Below are positions 6,974 through 16,056 of a stretch of DNA of 64,000 nucleotides, in pieces. Every line of letters starts with the position of its first letter. Position 1 is the stretch's first letter. Source of the DNA: Stenotrophomonas sp. Marseille-Q4652. Lineage in GTDB: Bacteria; Pseudomonadota; Gammaproteobacteria; Xanthomonadales; Xanthomonadaceae. Both the position numbers and the translations under genes were made by a program. The notes under the pieces are model-generated. The model saw only the letters and a program-made list of their open reading frames with translations. It did not search any database and was not told the origin of the DNA. Where the stretch lies: positions 434,001 through 498,000 of the forward strand of contig NZ_CAKAKE010000001.1 of NCBI RefSeq assembly GCF_916618915.1. Reading direction: 5' to 3'.

Positions 6974-8977
6974 TCAGCGCCAGACCTTGATCTGCTCGGC
7001 GTCGGTGCGCTGCATCGGCTGGCCCGGCTTGCAGCTGAAGCTGGCGGCGAAGCCCGGGAGGTTGGCGAGCGGGCCGTTGGTGCGCCAGATGCCCGGCGCG
7101 TGGATGTCCGAGGCCAGGCGCTGCACCGCCTCGTTGGCCGAGAGCTGCTGCGCCCACAGACCGGCCCAGGCATTGAAGAAGCCCTGGCGATCGGCCGGCT
7201 TGGCCGCCGGCTCGGCGGCGGCGTACGCCTCCCATGCGATCTCGACACCGGCCAGGTCGGCCAGGTTCTCCTCGCGGGTCAGCGCGCCGTTGACCTTGGC
7301 ACCCTTGACGCCGGGGAAATCGTAGGCGGCGTACTGGCCGACGATGCGGTTGCCAAGCTGGGTCCATGCGGCGCGGTCGGCGTCACTCCACCAGTTGCGC
7401 AGTTCGCCACGGGCATCGACCTGCGCGCCCTTGGCATCGATGGCGCGGGTGATCTCGTGGGCGACCAGTGCACCGAAGGAGCCGTACTTCTGCGCGGTGC
7501 TGGCAGTGCCGGTGAAGATCGGTGGCTGCAGTGCGGCGGCGGTGACGATCAGGCGGTTCTGCGCCAGGTCGTAGGCCACCGCCGGCTGCTGTGGCAGCAC
7601 GTCCCAGCGACGGTCGGCATTGCCCTTGCCGATGCGCTTCATTTCCTCGCGGTGGCGCCAGGTCGAGGCGATCAGCATGTTGCCGCCGAAGCTGCCGCGG
7701 CCCATCGGCTGCACGCTGTAGTCGAGGTCACGCCTGGGCGCACCCACTTCGATCTTCAGTGCCGCCAGCTTGGCTTCGGCCTCGGCCTTGGCCTCCGCAC
7801 CCAGCCAGCTGCTGCGCCTGACCGCATCGATCTGGGCCTGGCGCACCTTGTCGGTGATGGCCTCGGCCTGGCGGCGGTCGGCCGCGGTCAGGTGGGTGGC
7901 GGTGTACTCACGTCCCAGCATCGGGCCAGCCGCGACATTGATCGCATCCAGCACCTGTTCCCAGCGCGCCGGGGCGAGGGCCTGTCCGCGCAGCAGGCGG
8001 CCGCGGAACTCGAACTCGGCATCGCGGTAGGCCTTGGACAGGTACGGGGCCATCGCATCACCCACGCGCCAGCGCAGGTAGGCCTTCCAGTCATCGGGCT
8101 TGACCTTGGTGACCATGCCGTCCAGCGCCTGGAACAGGGCCGGGTTGGCCAGCGACACCAGGTCGTCATTGACGCCCTGGGCCTTGAGGAAGGCGTCCAG
8201 CTGCAGATTCTTGTAGCGGCCGGTCAGTTCCTTGGTCGGCAGCGGGGCGTAGTTGTTGAAGGGGTTGTTGATGCCCACCAGCGGCTGCGCCTGGCGGGCG
8301 ATCTGGGTTTCCAGTGCGATCACCGCGGCCGACTCGGCATCGAGCTTGCTGGCGGCAGTGCCGGTCAGCGCCAGGATCTGCTTTACATAGTTGCGGTAGT
8401 GGCCCATCAGCGCGACGGTGCCGGCGTCGGTGCGGGTGTAGAAGGCCGGGTCGGGCAGGCCCAGCCCACCCTGGGTGAAGTAGCCGATGTGGCGGTCCAG
8501 CGCCTTCAGGTCCACGTCGGGGCTGAAGTTGAACGCCACCGGGATGCCGACCTGGTGCAGTGCCGCGATCGAGGCCGGCACGTCCTTGGCCTTCCGGATC
8601 GCGTTGATGCGCGAGAGCAGCGGGGCGATGGGGTTGGAGCCATCGGCTTCCACCGCCGCCTCGTCCAGGCCGCTGGCCCAGAAGTCGCCCAGCAGCTTCT
8701 GCACGTTGCCCTGCGGGCTGGCCATGGCCGAGTCCAGCAACTGGCGCTGCTGCAGGCGGGTGCGCTCGGCCAGCTGGCCCAGCGCGGTCACCGCGCCGGT
8801 CTGCGGCACCGGATTGGCCTTGAGCCAGGCAGCGTTGGCGACGTCATGGAAGTTGCTGCAGGCCGGACTCACCGCCGGGGCGGCCGCTTTCTTCTTCGTT
8901 GCCGCGTCGGCGTGGGGAGTGGCCAGCACCGCCAGGCCAAAGCCCAGCGCGAGGGAAAGGGGACGTAGGTTGGGCAT
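6974..8977 (-). CDS. M13 (neprilysin/PepO) family peptidase homologue with degenerate zinc site
   Basis: A 667-residue secreted M13-family protein with a signal peptide ending near DAA (residues 1-26) and both M13 domains along its length. The zinc motif is broken: where the family has HExxH, this one reads HEITR (His507, Glu508, Arg511), so the second zinc-ligand His is replaced by Arg. The substrate-binding NAYY motif is also changed, to VAYD. The third-ligand region ENLAD and the late DIHAP histidine remain. I infer weak or no peptidase activity. It starts at ATG 8977; a GTG lies at 8992. It sits beside an intact paralogue (9164-11260) on the same strand. Confidence 0.88.
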   Translation of the reverse strand: MPNLRPLSLALGFGLAVLATPHADAATKKKAAAPAVSPACSNFHDVANAAWLKANPVPQTGAVTALGQLAERTRLQQRQLLDSAMASPQGNVQKLLGDFWASGLDEAAVEADGSNPIAPLLSRINAIRKAKDVPASIAALHQVGIPVAFNFSPDVDLKALDRHIGYFTQGGLGLPDPAFYTRTDAGTVALMGHYRNYVKQILALTGTAASKLDAESAAVIALETQIARQAQPLVGINNPFNNYAPLPTKELTGRYKNLQLDAFLKAQGVNDDLVSLANPALFQALDGMVTKVKPDDWKAYLRWRVGDAMAPYLSKAYRDAEFEFRGRLLRGQALAPARWEQVLDAINVAAGPMLGREYTATHLTAADRRQAEAITDKVRQAQIDAVRRSSWLGAEAKAEAEAKLAALKIEVGAPRRDLDYSVQPMGRGSFGGNMLIASTWRHREEMKRIGKGNADRRWDVLPQQPAVAYDLAQNRLIVTAAALQPPIFTGTASTAQKYGSFGALVAHEITRAIDAKGAQVDARGELRNWWSDADRAAWTQLGNRIVGQYAAYDFPGVKGAKVNGALTREENLADLAGVEIAWEAYAAAEPAAKPADRQGFFNAWAGLWAQQLSANEAVQRLASDIHAPGIWRTNGPLANLPGFAASFSCKPGQPMQRTDAEQIKVWR

Positions 8978-9110
8978 GTGTCGCAAATCCACCGGGGATT
9001 AAAGTCGGCGGAGTTTAACAAGCACCATTTGTGCAGGCGTTGAGCCCGCGTGAGGGCCCATGCGCCGGGCATCGCGACGCGTGCGGCCTTGCTGCCAATA
9101 CCGGAAAACA

Positions 9111-9137
9111 GCAAGGCCCGGACATGCCGGGCCTTGC
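9111..9137 (-). terminator. Terminator of the M13 lipoprotein peptidase gene
   Basis: An 11-bp stem (9111-9121 with 9127-9137) around a 5-base loop; read on the minus strand it is followed by TGTTTTCC. It lies just after the stop of the peptidase gene at 9164. Confidence 0.8.
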
Positions 9138-9163
9138 CTTGGATCACATCGGCAGTGACTGGC

Positions 9164-11260
9164 TTACCAGATCACGACCTGCTGTTCACCCTCACGGACC
9201 ATCGGAGTACCCGCCTTGCACTGGAACGCCGCGGCGAAAGCCGGCAGGTTCGACGGCGCACCCATTGCGCGGAACTGCGCCGGGGCGTGCGGATCGGTGG
9301 CCAGGCGGACCTTGGCGTTCTCGGGGGTGTACTTGGTACGCCACACGGTGGCCCAGTTGGCAAAGAAGCGCTGGTCGCCACTCATGCCGTCGATTGCCGG
9401 GACTTCCTTGCCTTCGGTGGCCATCTTGTAGGCGTCGTACGCGGTAGCCAGGCCGCCCAGGTCGGCAATGTTCTCGCCCAGGGTCAGCTGGCCGTTCACG
9501 TTCTGCTCGCCGACCTTGTACTGGTTGAACTGGTTGACCAGCTTGCCGGTCAGCCCGCTGAAGCCCTTGGCGTCCGCTTCGCTCCACCAGTTCTCGAAGT
9601 TGCCCGAGGGGCCGAAGCGGCTGCCCTGGTCGTCGAAGCCGTGGGTCATCTCGTGGCCGATCACCGCGCCGATGCCGCCGTAGTTCAGGGCGTCGTCGGC
9701 GTTCGGGTCGAAGAACGGCGGCTGCAGGATCGCGGCCGGGAACACGATCTCGTTGGCCAGCGGGTTGTAGTAGGCGTTGACCGTCTGCGGGGTCATGCCC
9801 CACTCGGTCTTGTCCACCGGCTTGCCGATCTTGGACAGCGCGAACTTGTAGTTGAACTCGTTGGCGGCGCGCACGTTGCCCAGGTAGCTGTCGCGGCTGG
9901 TGGTCAGGCCGCTGAAGTCACGCCACTTGTCCGGGTAACCGATCTTCGGGGTGAAGGTAGCCAGCTTGGCCAGCGCCTTTTCCTTGGTCTCGTCGCTCAT
10001 CCACGCCAGGTTCTGGATGCGGTTCTTCAGCGCGGCGCTGAGGTTGTCCACCAGCACTTCCATCTTGGCCTTGGCTTCGGGCGAGAAGGCGACCTTGACG
10101 TACAGCTGGCCGAACGCCTCGCCGGCGCCGCCCTCGATGGTGCCGAGCACGCGCTTCCAGCGCGGCTTGATTTCCTTCTGGCCGTTGAGGGTCTTGCCGT
10201 AGAAGTTGTAGTTCTCCTCGACGAAGGCATCGGCCAGGTACGGCGAGGCCGAATCAACGGTGTGGAAGCGCAGGTAGGCGCGCCACACCGACGGATCGGT
10301 GTCGGCCAGGGCCTTGCTCACTTCCTGGTGGAAGGACGGCATGGCCAGCGAGAACTTGTCCGGCGCAACGATGCCCTGGGCCTCGAAGAAGCGGGTCCAG
10401 CTGAAGTTCGGGGTCAGCTTGTCGGCCTCGGCCGGGGTTACCGGGTTGTAGTACAGCGAGACGTCACGCGACAGCTCGACGCTGGACTTGGAAGCCTTGG
10501 CCAGGCGGGTCTCGAACTTGACGACCTCGGCCGCCTGCTTGCCAGCCTCGTCGGCAGCCACCCCGGACAGCTCCAGCACCTTGGCCACGTGCGCCTGGTA
10601 GGCCTTGAGCTTGTCGGCCTTGTCGGCGTCGAAGTAGTAGGTCTTGTCCGGCAGGCCCAGGCCGCCCTGCATGGCGTAGGCCATGTTCATGGAGGAGTTC
10701 TTGAAGTCCGCTTCCGGGCCGAAGCCGAACACGAAGCCTTCGCCCTTGGCCGCGCTGGTGCGCAGGTAGTCGGCGATGGCGTCCTTGTCCTGCAGGCCGT
10801 CGATCGCGGCAAGGTCGGCCTTCAGCGGCTCCAGGCCCTGGGCGTTGACCTTGGCCTCGTCCATGCCGGTGGCCCACAGGTCACCAACGATCTTCTCGAT
10901 ACCGGTGGCGTTCTCGATCTTCGCGACCTGCTCGACCAGCTGGTGCTGCACGGCAACCGAGCGCTCGTCGAGGATGGTGAAGGCGCCCCAACTGGTACGG
11001 TCGCCCGGGATTTCATTGGCCGCCAGCCACTTGCTGTTGACGTGGCCGCCGAAGTCGGTGCATGCGTCGATGTTCGGATCCAGGTCCGAGACGTGGAAGG
11101 CGTTGTAGGCCGGCAGCTTGCTCTCGTCCAGGCTCAGCGCATTGGCTTCGGCCGGGGCCTGGGTGGCGACGTCCGCGCTCGCGGTCTCGTCCTTCTTGCA
11201 GCCGACCAGCGCGGCACCGATGGCCATGGTCAGCAGGAGAATCTGGGGTTTGCGGATCAT
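9164..11260 (-). CDS. M13 family zinc metallopeptidase, lipoprotein (PepO-like)
   Basis: A 698-residue oligopeptidase, probably tethered in the periplasm. I start at ATG 11260: a GGAGG site lies about nine bases upstream, and the N-terminus is a lipoprotein signal ending in the lipobox LVGC. The catalytic zinc motif HEMTH is intact (His536, Glu537, His540), as are the third-ligand motif ENIADLGG, the substrate-binding NAYYNP, and the late DPHAP histidine. The family cuts small peptides on the amino side of hydrophobic residues. It is a clear paralogue of the degenerate neighbour at 6974-8977, and it has its own terminator. Confidence 0.93.
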   Translation of the reverse strand: MIRKPQILLLTMAIGAALVGCKKDETASADVATQAPAEANALSLDESKLPAYNAFHVSDLDPNIDACTDFGGHVNSKWLAANEIPGDRTSWGAFTILDERSVAVQHQLVEQVAKIENATGIEKIVGDLWATGMDEAKVNAQGLEPLKADLAAIDGLQDKDAIADYLRTSAAKGEGFVFGFGPEADFKNSSMNMAYAMQGGLGLPDKTYYFDADKADKLKAYQAHVAKVLELSGVAADEAGKQAAEVVKFETRLAKASKSSVELSRDVSLYYNPVTPAEADKLTPNFSWTRFFEAQGIVAPDKFSLAMPSFHQEVSKALADTDPSVWRAYLRFHTVDSASPYLADAFVEENYNFYGKTLNGQKEIKPRWKRVLGTIEGGAGEAFGQLYVKVAFSPEAKAKMEVLVDNLSAALKNRIQNLAWMSDETKEKALAKLATFTPKIGYPDKWRDFSGLTTSRDSYLGNVRAANEFNYKFALSKIGKPVDKTEWGMTPQTVNAYYNPLANEIVFPAAILQPPFFDPNADDALNYGGIGAVIGHEMTHGFDDQGSRFGPSGNFENWWSEADAKGFSGLTGKLVNQFNQYKVGEQNVNGQLTLGENIADLGGLATAYDAYKMATEGKEVPAIDGMSGDQRFFANWATVWRTKYTPENAKVRLATDPHAPAQFRAMGAPSNLPAFAAAFQCKAGTPMVREGEQQVVIW

Positions 11261-11396
11261 TTCAGGTGGCCTCCAGGCCGGTGACATGCACGGGGAGCCC
11301 CGCCAGGCGGGACCGGTGCGCAGACGATACGCCCTGTGCGGCTGGCGCAGGGGTGTAGAAGGTCATGGCCGGCCGCGGTGCTGCTATACAGCGGGC

Positions 11397-13022
11397 ATGG
11401 GAACGACATCGGTGGTGCAGTGGGACGCGGTCATCGTCGGCGGTGGCCACAACGGACTGGTGTGTGCGGCCTATCTGGCGCGGGCCGGGCAGCGGGTGCT
11501 CGTACTGGAGCGCCGCGAGGTGGTCGGCGGCGCCGCGGTGACCGAGGAATTCCATCCTGGTTTCCGCAATTCGGTCGCCTCGTACACGGTGTCGCTGTTG
11601 CAGCCACAGGTCATTGCCGACCTGGACCTGCATGGCCACGGCCTGCGCATCGTGCCGCGCCGGATCAACAATTTCCTGCCGCTGCCCGATGGCCAGTACC
11701 TGCTGGCCGGCGCTGGCCTGACCGGCGGGCAGGTGGCCAGGTTTTCCGCCCGCGATGCCGAGCGCCTGCCGGCCTACGAACAGCGGCTGGAGATATTTGC
11801 CGACGTGCTGCGCGCGCTGGCGCTGCAGCCGCCGCCCAATGTCACTGACGGCGGCTGGTGGCAGGCTCTGCCCGAACTGCTGCGCGCGGGCCGGCTCGGG
11901 CGCGAGCTGCACGCACTGTCACCGGCATTGCGCCAGGAACTGCTGGACCTTTTCACCATCTCCGCGGCCGAGTACCTGGACCGCTGGTTCGAAAGCGCGC
12001 CGATCAAGGCGCTGTTCGGCTTCGATGGGATCGTCGGCAACTACGCCAGTCCGTATGCGCCCGGCACGGCCTACGTGCTGCTGCACCACGTGTTCGGTGA
12101 GAGCAACGGGGTCAAGGGCGCGTGGGGTCATGCGATCGGCGGCATGGGCGCGATCACCCAGGCAATGGCGAAAGCGGCAACCGCGGCGGGCGCGGTGATC
12201 CGCACCGGACAAGGCGTGACGCGCATCGTGGTCGAAGGTGGCCGCGCCGTTGGCGTGGAGACGACCGGCGGCGAGATGGTCCGTGCGCGCACGGTGGTCG
12301 CCAACGTCAATCCGAAACTGCTGTACCAGCGCCTGCTGGCGCCGGAGCACGTACCCGAAGCGACGCGTTCCCGGATGGAGAACTGGCGCTGTGGTTCGGG
12401 CACGTTCCGCATGAACATGGCACTGTCACGGCTGCCGGACTTCAGCGTGCTGCCGGGGCAGGGCGACCATCTCACCGCCGGCATCATCATCGCCCCGGAT
12501 CTGGACTACATGGATCGCGCCTGGCGCGATGCACGCGAGCATGGCTGGTCACGCGAACCGGTGGTGGAGATGCTCATCCCCAGCACGCTGGACGCTTCGC
12601 TGGCGCCGCCCGGCCAGCACGTGGCCAGCCTGTTCTGCCAGCATGTCGCCCCGGAACTACCGGGCGGACGCAACTGGGACGACCATCGCGAGGAAGTGGC
12701 CGACCTGATGATCGCCACGGTGGACCGGCATGCGCCGGGTTTTGCCGCCTCGGTACTGGGGCGGCAGGTGCTCAGCCCACTGGACCTGGAGCGCACCTTC
12801 GGCCTGGTCGGCGGCGACATCTTCCACGGCGCGCTGAGCCTCAACCAGCTGTTCAGCGCCCGGCCGATGCTTGGCCAGGCCGGCTACCGCGGCGCGATCC
12901 CCGGGCTTTACCTGTGCGGGTCGGGCACCCATCCCGGGGGCGGCGTCACCGGAGCGCCGGGCCACAACGCCGCGGCAGTCGTGCTGAAGGACATCGGCCG
13001 CCAGCGGCGGCCGATGGGGTAG
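11397..13022 (+). CDS. PYROXD2/phytoene-dehydrogenase-like FAD oxidoreductase
   Basis: A 541-residue flavoprotein of the CrtI-related amine-oxidase superfamily. The FAD motif GGGHNGLVCAAYLARAG lies near residues 13-29, followed by a conserved VVGGAAVTEEFHPGF stretch, and the C-terminal block (YLCGSGTHPGGGVTGAPGHNAA) is the second FAD contact typical of this group. No carotenoid genes are nearby, so a role in pigment synthesis is unlikely; the closest named relative is PYROXD2, whose reaction is unsettled. ATG 11397 is used because the Rossmann motif starts just after it. It is divergent from the M13 gene and convergent with the Sel1-like gene, four bases away. Confidence 0.85.
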   Translation: MGTTSVVQWDAVIVGGGHNGLVCAAYLARAGQRVLVLERREVVGGAAVTEEFHPGFRNSVASYTVSLLQPQVIADLDLHGHGLRIVPRRINNFLPLPDGQYLLAGAGLTGGQVARFSARDAERLPAYEQRLEIFADVLRALALQPPPNVTDGGWWQALPELLRAGRLGRELHALSPALRQELLDLFTISAAEYLDRWFESAPIKALFGFDGIVGNYASPYAPGTAYVLLHHVFGESNGVKGAWGHAIGGMGAITQAMAKAATAAGAVIRTGQGVTRIVVEGGRAVGVETTGGEMVRARTVVANVNPKLLYQRLLAPEHVPEATRSRMENWRCGSGTFRMNMALSRLPDFSVLPGQGDHLTAGIIIAPDLDYMDRAWRDAREHGWSREPVVEMLIPSTLDASLAPPGQHVASLFCQHVAPELPGGRNWDDHREEVADLMIATVDRHAPGFAASVLGRQVLSPLDLERTFGLVGGDIFHGALSLNQLFSARPMLGQAGYRGAIPGLYLCGSGTHPGGGVTGAPGHNAAAVVLKDIGRQRRPMG

Positions 13023-13026
13023 GGCG

Positions 13027-13839
13027 TCAGGGCTTGGAATCCAGCCGGGGCATTGCGTCCTCGGTCTTCGGTTCCTCGGCATCGATCATAGGAGCTACCT
13101 CGGGGATGCGGCTGTCCAGTTCCGGCTGCGGCACCTGGGTAAGCTCACCCACATCAACCTTGGCAATGCGCGGCTCCTTCCATATTTCGTCGTGCCACTG
13201 TAGGTATTTTTCCGGGTTCCAGTAACGTTCGTCGTAGAACTTCGAGCCATCGATCGACATGCCCTCGCCGTCGGGACCTGGGACGTAGATCCTGAGGTTG
13301 CCCACCGTACCCAGGCGGCTGCCGGTCATGCGCGTGCGCTCGCGTCGCAATACCGTGGCTAGCCGTGGCTTGGCCGCGTCATCGCCGTACTGTGCGTAAA
13401 TTGCCTGTCCTTCCTCCAGCGCGCGCACGCGCTGTCCTTCATCCAGGCGTGACCAGTAGCGTTCGCGGAGTCCAGTGAAACCCTTGTAACCACGCTCGGC
13501 TGCCAAGTCCATCCAGGCGTAGGCCAGGACCGGGTCGGCACTGGTGCCTTGGCCGTTCCACAGCATTTCGGCGACCATGCCCTGCGACGGTTTGTCGGCG
13601 TAGTAGGCGGCCCGCTTGAAGAAGTCGAATGCCTCGTTGAGCTTGCCATCTCGCATGCGCTCCATGCCAAGCAGGCGGTAGCGCAGGTCAGGATGGCTGG
13701 AGAGAAAGCCGGCGGTGGACATGATCGGATCGCGCGTTGGATCCGGCGGCGCCTTGCCCGGCTCGGCTGCACTGGCGATGGAAGCGGTCGCGATGCTGGT
13801 CAGCAAGAGACCTGCCGCCGGCCCTGACTTCACTGTCAT
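13027..13839 (-). CDS. Secreted Sel1-like repeat protein of unknown function
   Basis: A 270-residue protein with an N-terminal signal peptide (residues 1-25, ending ASA). Residues 50-130 look like Sel1/TPR-type helical repeats (patterns such as AFDFFKRAAYYADKPSQ and YAWMDLAAERGYKG). The C-terminal half has no motif I recognise and is rich in acidic and Pro residues at the end. Sel1 repeats serve protein binding, so an accessory or scaffold role in the periplasm is possible. It lies downstream of the S9 peptidase and TonB receptor genes on the same strand, separated from the peptidase by 112 bases with a hairpin. Confidence 0.75.
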   Translation of the reverse strand: MTVKSGPAAGLLLTSIATASIASAAEPGKAPPDPTRDPIMSTAGFLSSHPDLRYRLLGMERMRDGKLNEAFDFFKRAAYYADKPSQGMVAEMLWNGQGTSADPVLAYAWMDLAAERGYKGFTGLRERYWSRLDEGQRVRALEEGQAIYAQYGDDAAKPRLATVLRRERTRMTGSRLGTVGNLRIYVPGPDGEGMSIDGSKFYDERYWNPEKYLQWHDEIWKEPRIAKVDVGELTQVPQPELDSRIPEVAPMIDAEEPKTEDAMPRLDSKP

Positions 13840-13911
13840 AGTTTTTCCTTAAAGGCGCGGCCCCGGGTGGGCCGCTGTACTTGCAAGGGTTGCAGGCCCG
13901 GATCCCCGAAG

Positions 13912-13942
13912 CACCTGCCATCAGTTGGGCTGATGGCAGGTG
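13912..13942. terminator. Strong hairpin between S9 peptidase and Sel1-like genes
   Basis: A perfect 13-bp stem (13912-13924 with 13930-13942) with a 5-base loop, placed just after the stop of the S9 peptidase gene. Neither strand has a clear T run, so it may be an attenuator or an mRNA-stabilising hairpin and not a full terminator. Confidence 0.6.
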
Positions 13943-13951
13943 GAGGGCACC

Positions 13952-15916
13952 TCAGGGCTTCTGGCCGATGTGCCGGTTGAAGAACTCCAGCATTTCGCTG
14001 TACAGCTTGAGGCGGGCTTCGTCGCCATAGAAGCCGTGCATCTCACCTGGCTGGATGATCATGCCTTCGGGCTTGTTGCCAGCCGCGATCAGCGCCTTGC
14101 TCATCAACTCGGTCTGCTCGGGGACGGCGCGGGCGTCGCGGGCACCGGCGGCCAGATAGACCGGGATTTTCACTTCGGCGGCGCGCTGGGCAGGAGAGGC
14201 GCGATTCCAGTCAGCCTTGTTGGTGCCGTGGGTGCGGCGCAGGTAACGCAAGCCCGAATCACGCTGGGGGATATCACCCTTGGTGAAAAGCATGCCCACG
14301 TCGTAGACGCCGACGTAGCCGAAGGCACACTTGAACAGCCCGGGCTCGCGGATTGGCGCCATCAGCGAGGAATAACCACCAAAGCTGCCGCCGTAGATGC
14401 AGATGCGTTCCCGGTCGGCATAGCCGTTGTTGATCACCCAGTGGGTGGCATCGAGAATGTCATTCTGGATGCCTTGGTCCCACTGCTGGTGACCGGCATC
14501 CTGGAACGCCTTGCCGTAGCCGCCCGAGCCCCGAAAGTTGATCTGCAAAGTGGCGTAACCACGGCTGGCAAAGAGTTGTGCCTCGGGATTGAACGACCAG
14601 TCATCGCGCGGACCGATCGGGCCACCGTGCGGGTTGACGATCAACGGCAGGTTCCTGCCCTCGGAGCCGTGGGGAAGCGTCAGGTAGGCGTGGATCAGCT
14701 GGCCGTCGCGCGCGGTGAAGGTAAACGGCTTGGTGCTGGCCATCTTGCCGGGATCAATCTGCGGCTTGCGTGCCAGCAGTGGCCGCGCCTTGCCGCTGTC
14801 ACGGTCGAACAGGTATAGCTGGCCCGGATTGCGGTCACTCATCACCGAGACCAGGATCTTCCGACCGTCCTGGGTGTAGCTGGCGAAATCAACCTTCTGG
14901 CCATCAAATGCGGCTGCCAGCGAGGCGTACAGGGCTGCGTCCGGGTGTTCCTCGTCGATCAGGGTGACCTTTGGAGCTCCGGCCTCGGTGACGGCACCAA
15001 TCAATGTTGAGGCGTCGGTGGACCAGATCAGCTGCGTTACCTCGGCGACCGGATCGCTGAAGAGAGGGGTGAACTCGCCGGTCGCCGTGTTGAGGGTGCC
15101 AAGCGAGGCAGGTGCCTTGTTGTCATTGAGATAGGCGTAGACCGTGCCGTTCTCGGTGGTCCGCTCCACCGTCAGGTGCTTGCCGTCGGTCTTGGAGGAA
15201 TTGACCAGGGTCCAGTTCTGGCCATCGCGGCGGTACAGTTCGCTGCGTTCGTCGTACTGGCCCGATTCGTCGCGGCTGGAGGAGCAGATCGCAAAGCGCG
15301 GCTGCTTGTCGGCGTCCAGGGTGATGCTGCAGTTTTCCTTCGGCGCGCGGCCCATCGAGGTGCGGCGGCCGTTGAACACGTCCAGCTTCACCAGCTCGGT
15401 GCCGACGCCTTCGGAAGAGCGCGCACTGGTCGCCTGCATGATCACGAAGTTGTCGTCGTCACGCAGGGTGTCCACTAGCGAGAAGTGCTCGTTGCCGACT
15501 GCCTTGCTGGCCTGCGTCGCGTCACGGGTACCGTAGAAGATCAGTGGGCGCGGCTGGCTGCCATCGGCGTTCACCGCAAACCATTCGCCGGTGCTGAAAG
15601 GCTGTGCGTAGCCGCCCATCTTCTTGATGGCGGTGAACATGAGGCGCTCCGGGCTGACCCAGTAGAAGCCGCCGATGCTCTTCTTGTCGGGCAGCTGATT
15701 GATCTTCAGCGGGCTCATGTCAGTGGTGCGGAAAACCACCAGTACGTCCTGCTCGCCCTTGTCCACGGTCATGGCCAGATAGCGGCCATCGGGCGAGATC
15801 TTCGCAGTGCCGTACGCGGGACGACCCACGAAGTCGCTGATCGGCTGTTCGGTTGCGGCGATGGCCTGGGGCGTGAGTACGGCCAGGCACAGCAGTAGTT
15901 TGCTGCGGAATTTCAT
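13952..15916 (-). CDS. Secreted S9 family prolyl oligopeptidase-type peptidase
   Basis: A 654-residue serine peptidase with a signal peptide (residues 1-21). The N-terminal part is a beta-propeller with short SPDGR-type repeats; the C-terminal 260 residues are an alpha/beta hydrolase. The nucleophile elbow is GGSFGGYSS, the Asp is expected near AGARDARAVPEQT, and the His lies near GEMHGFY. The oxyanion region HGGPIGPRDDWSFN is typical of dipeptidyl/acylaminoacyl peptidases. It probably trims peptides in the periplasm. It follows the TonB receptor gene on the same strand, suggesting peptide capture followed by hydrolysis. Confidence 0.92.
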   Translation of the reverse strand: MKFRSKLLLCLAVLTPQAIAATEQPISDFVGRPAYGTAKISPDGRYLAMTVDKGEQDVLVVFRTTDMSPLKINQLPDKKSIGGFYWVSPERLMFTAIKKMGGYAQPFSTGEWFAVNADGSQPRPLIFYGTRDATQASKAVGNEHFSLVDTLRDDDNFVIMQATSARSSEGVGTELVKLDVFNGRRTSMGRAPKENCSITLDADKQPRFAICSSSRDESGQYDERSELYRRDGQNWTLVNSSKTDGKHLTVERTTENGTVYAYLNDNKAPASLGTLNTATGEFTPLFSDPVAEVTQLIWSTDASTLIGAVTEAGAPKVTLIDEEHPDAALYASLAAAFDGQKVDFASYTQDGRKILVSVMSDRNPGQLYLFDRDSGKARPLLARKPQIDPGKMASTKPFTFTARDGQLIHAYLTLPHGSEGRNLPLIVNPHGGPIGPRDDWSFNPEAQLFASRGYATLQINFRGSGGYGKAFQDAGHQQWDQGIQNDILDATHWVINNGYADRERICIYGGSFGGYSSLMAPIREPGLFKCAFGYVGVYDVGMLFTKGDIPQRDSGLRYLRRTHGTNKADWNRASPAQRAAEVKIPVYLAAGARDARAVPEQTELMSKALIAAGNKPEGMIIQPGEMHGFYGDEARLKLYSEMLEFFNRHIGQKP

Positions 15917-16003
15917 GTGTGCTCCTTGCGTTGTTCTGTATTGGCAGGGGCAGCGGCCGGTGCGCCGGCTGGAAGGGCGGCGGCACCACGTCCCTGCGAA
16001 CGA

Positions 16004-16032
16004 GAGAAAGCCCGGCGTTGCCGGGCTTTCTC
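16004..16032 (-). terminator. Terminator of the TonB receptor gene
   Basis: A 12-bp stem (16004-16015 with 16021-16032) with a 5-base loop, lying just past the receptor stop at 16057. Read on the minus strand the hairpin ends CTTTCTC followed by TCGTTCG, a short pyrimidine-rich tail. Confidence 0.75.
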
Positions 16033-16056
16033 CTTGTTGCAGATCTACTCGAACGA

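Noticed and set aside
11397..13022. Carotenoid desaturase of a pigment cluster.
   Set aside because: The flavin motifs fit the CrtI superfamily broadly, but no crtB, crtE or crtY-type gene is in the window, and the PYROXD2-type C-terminal block fits better.
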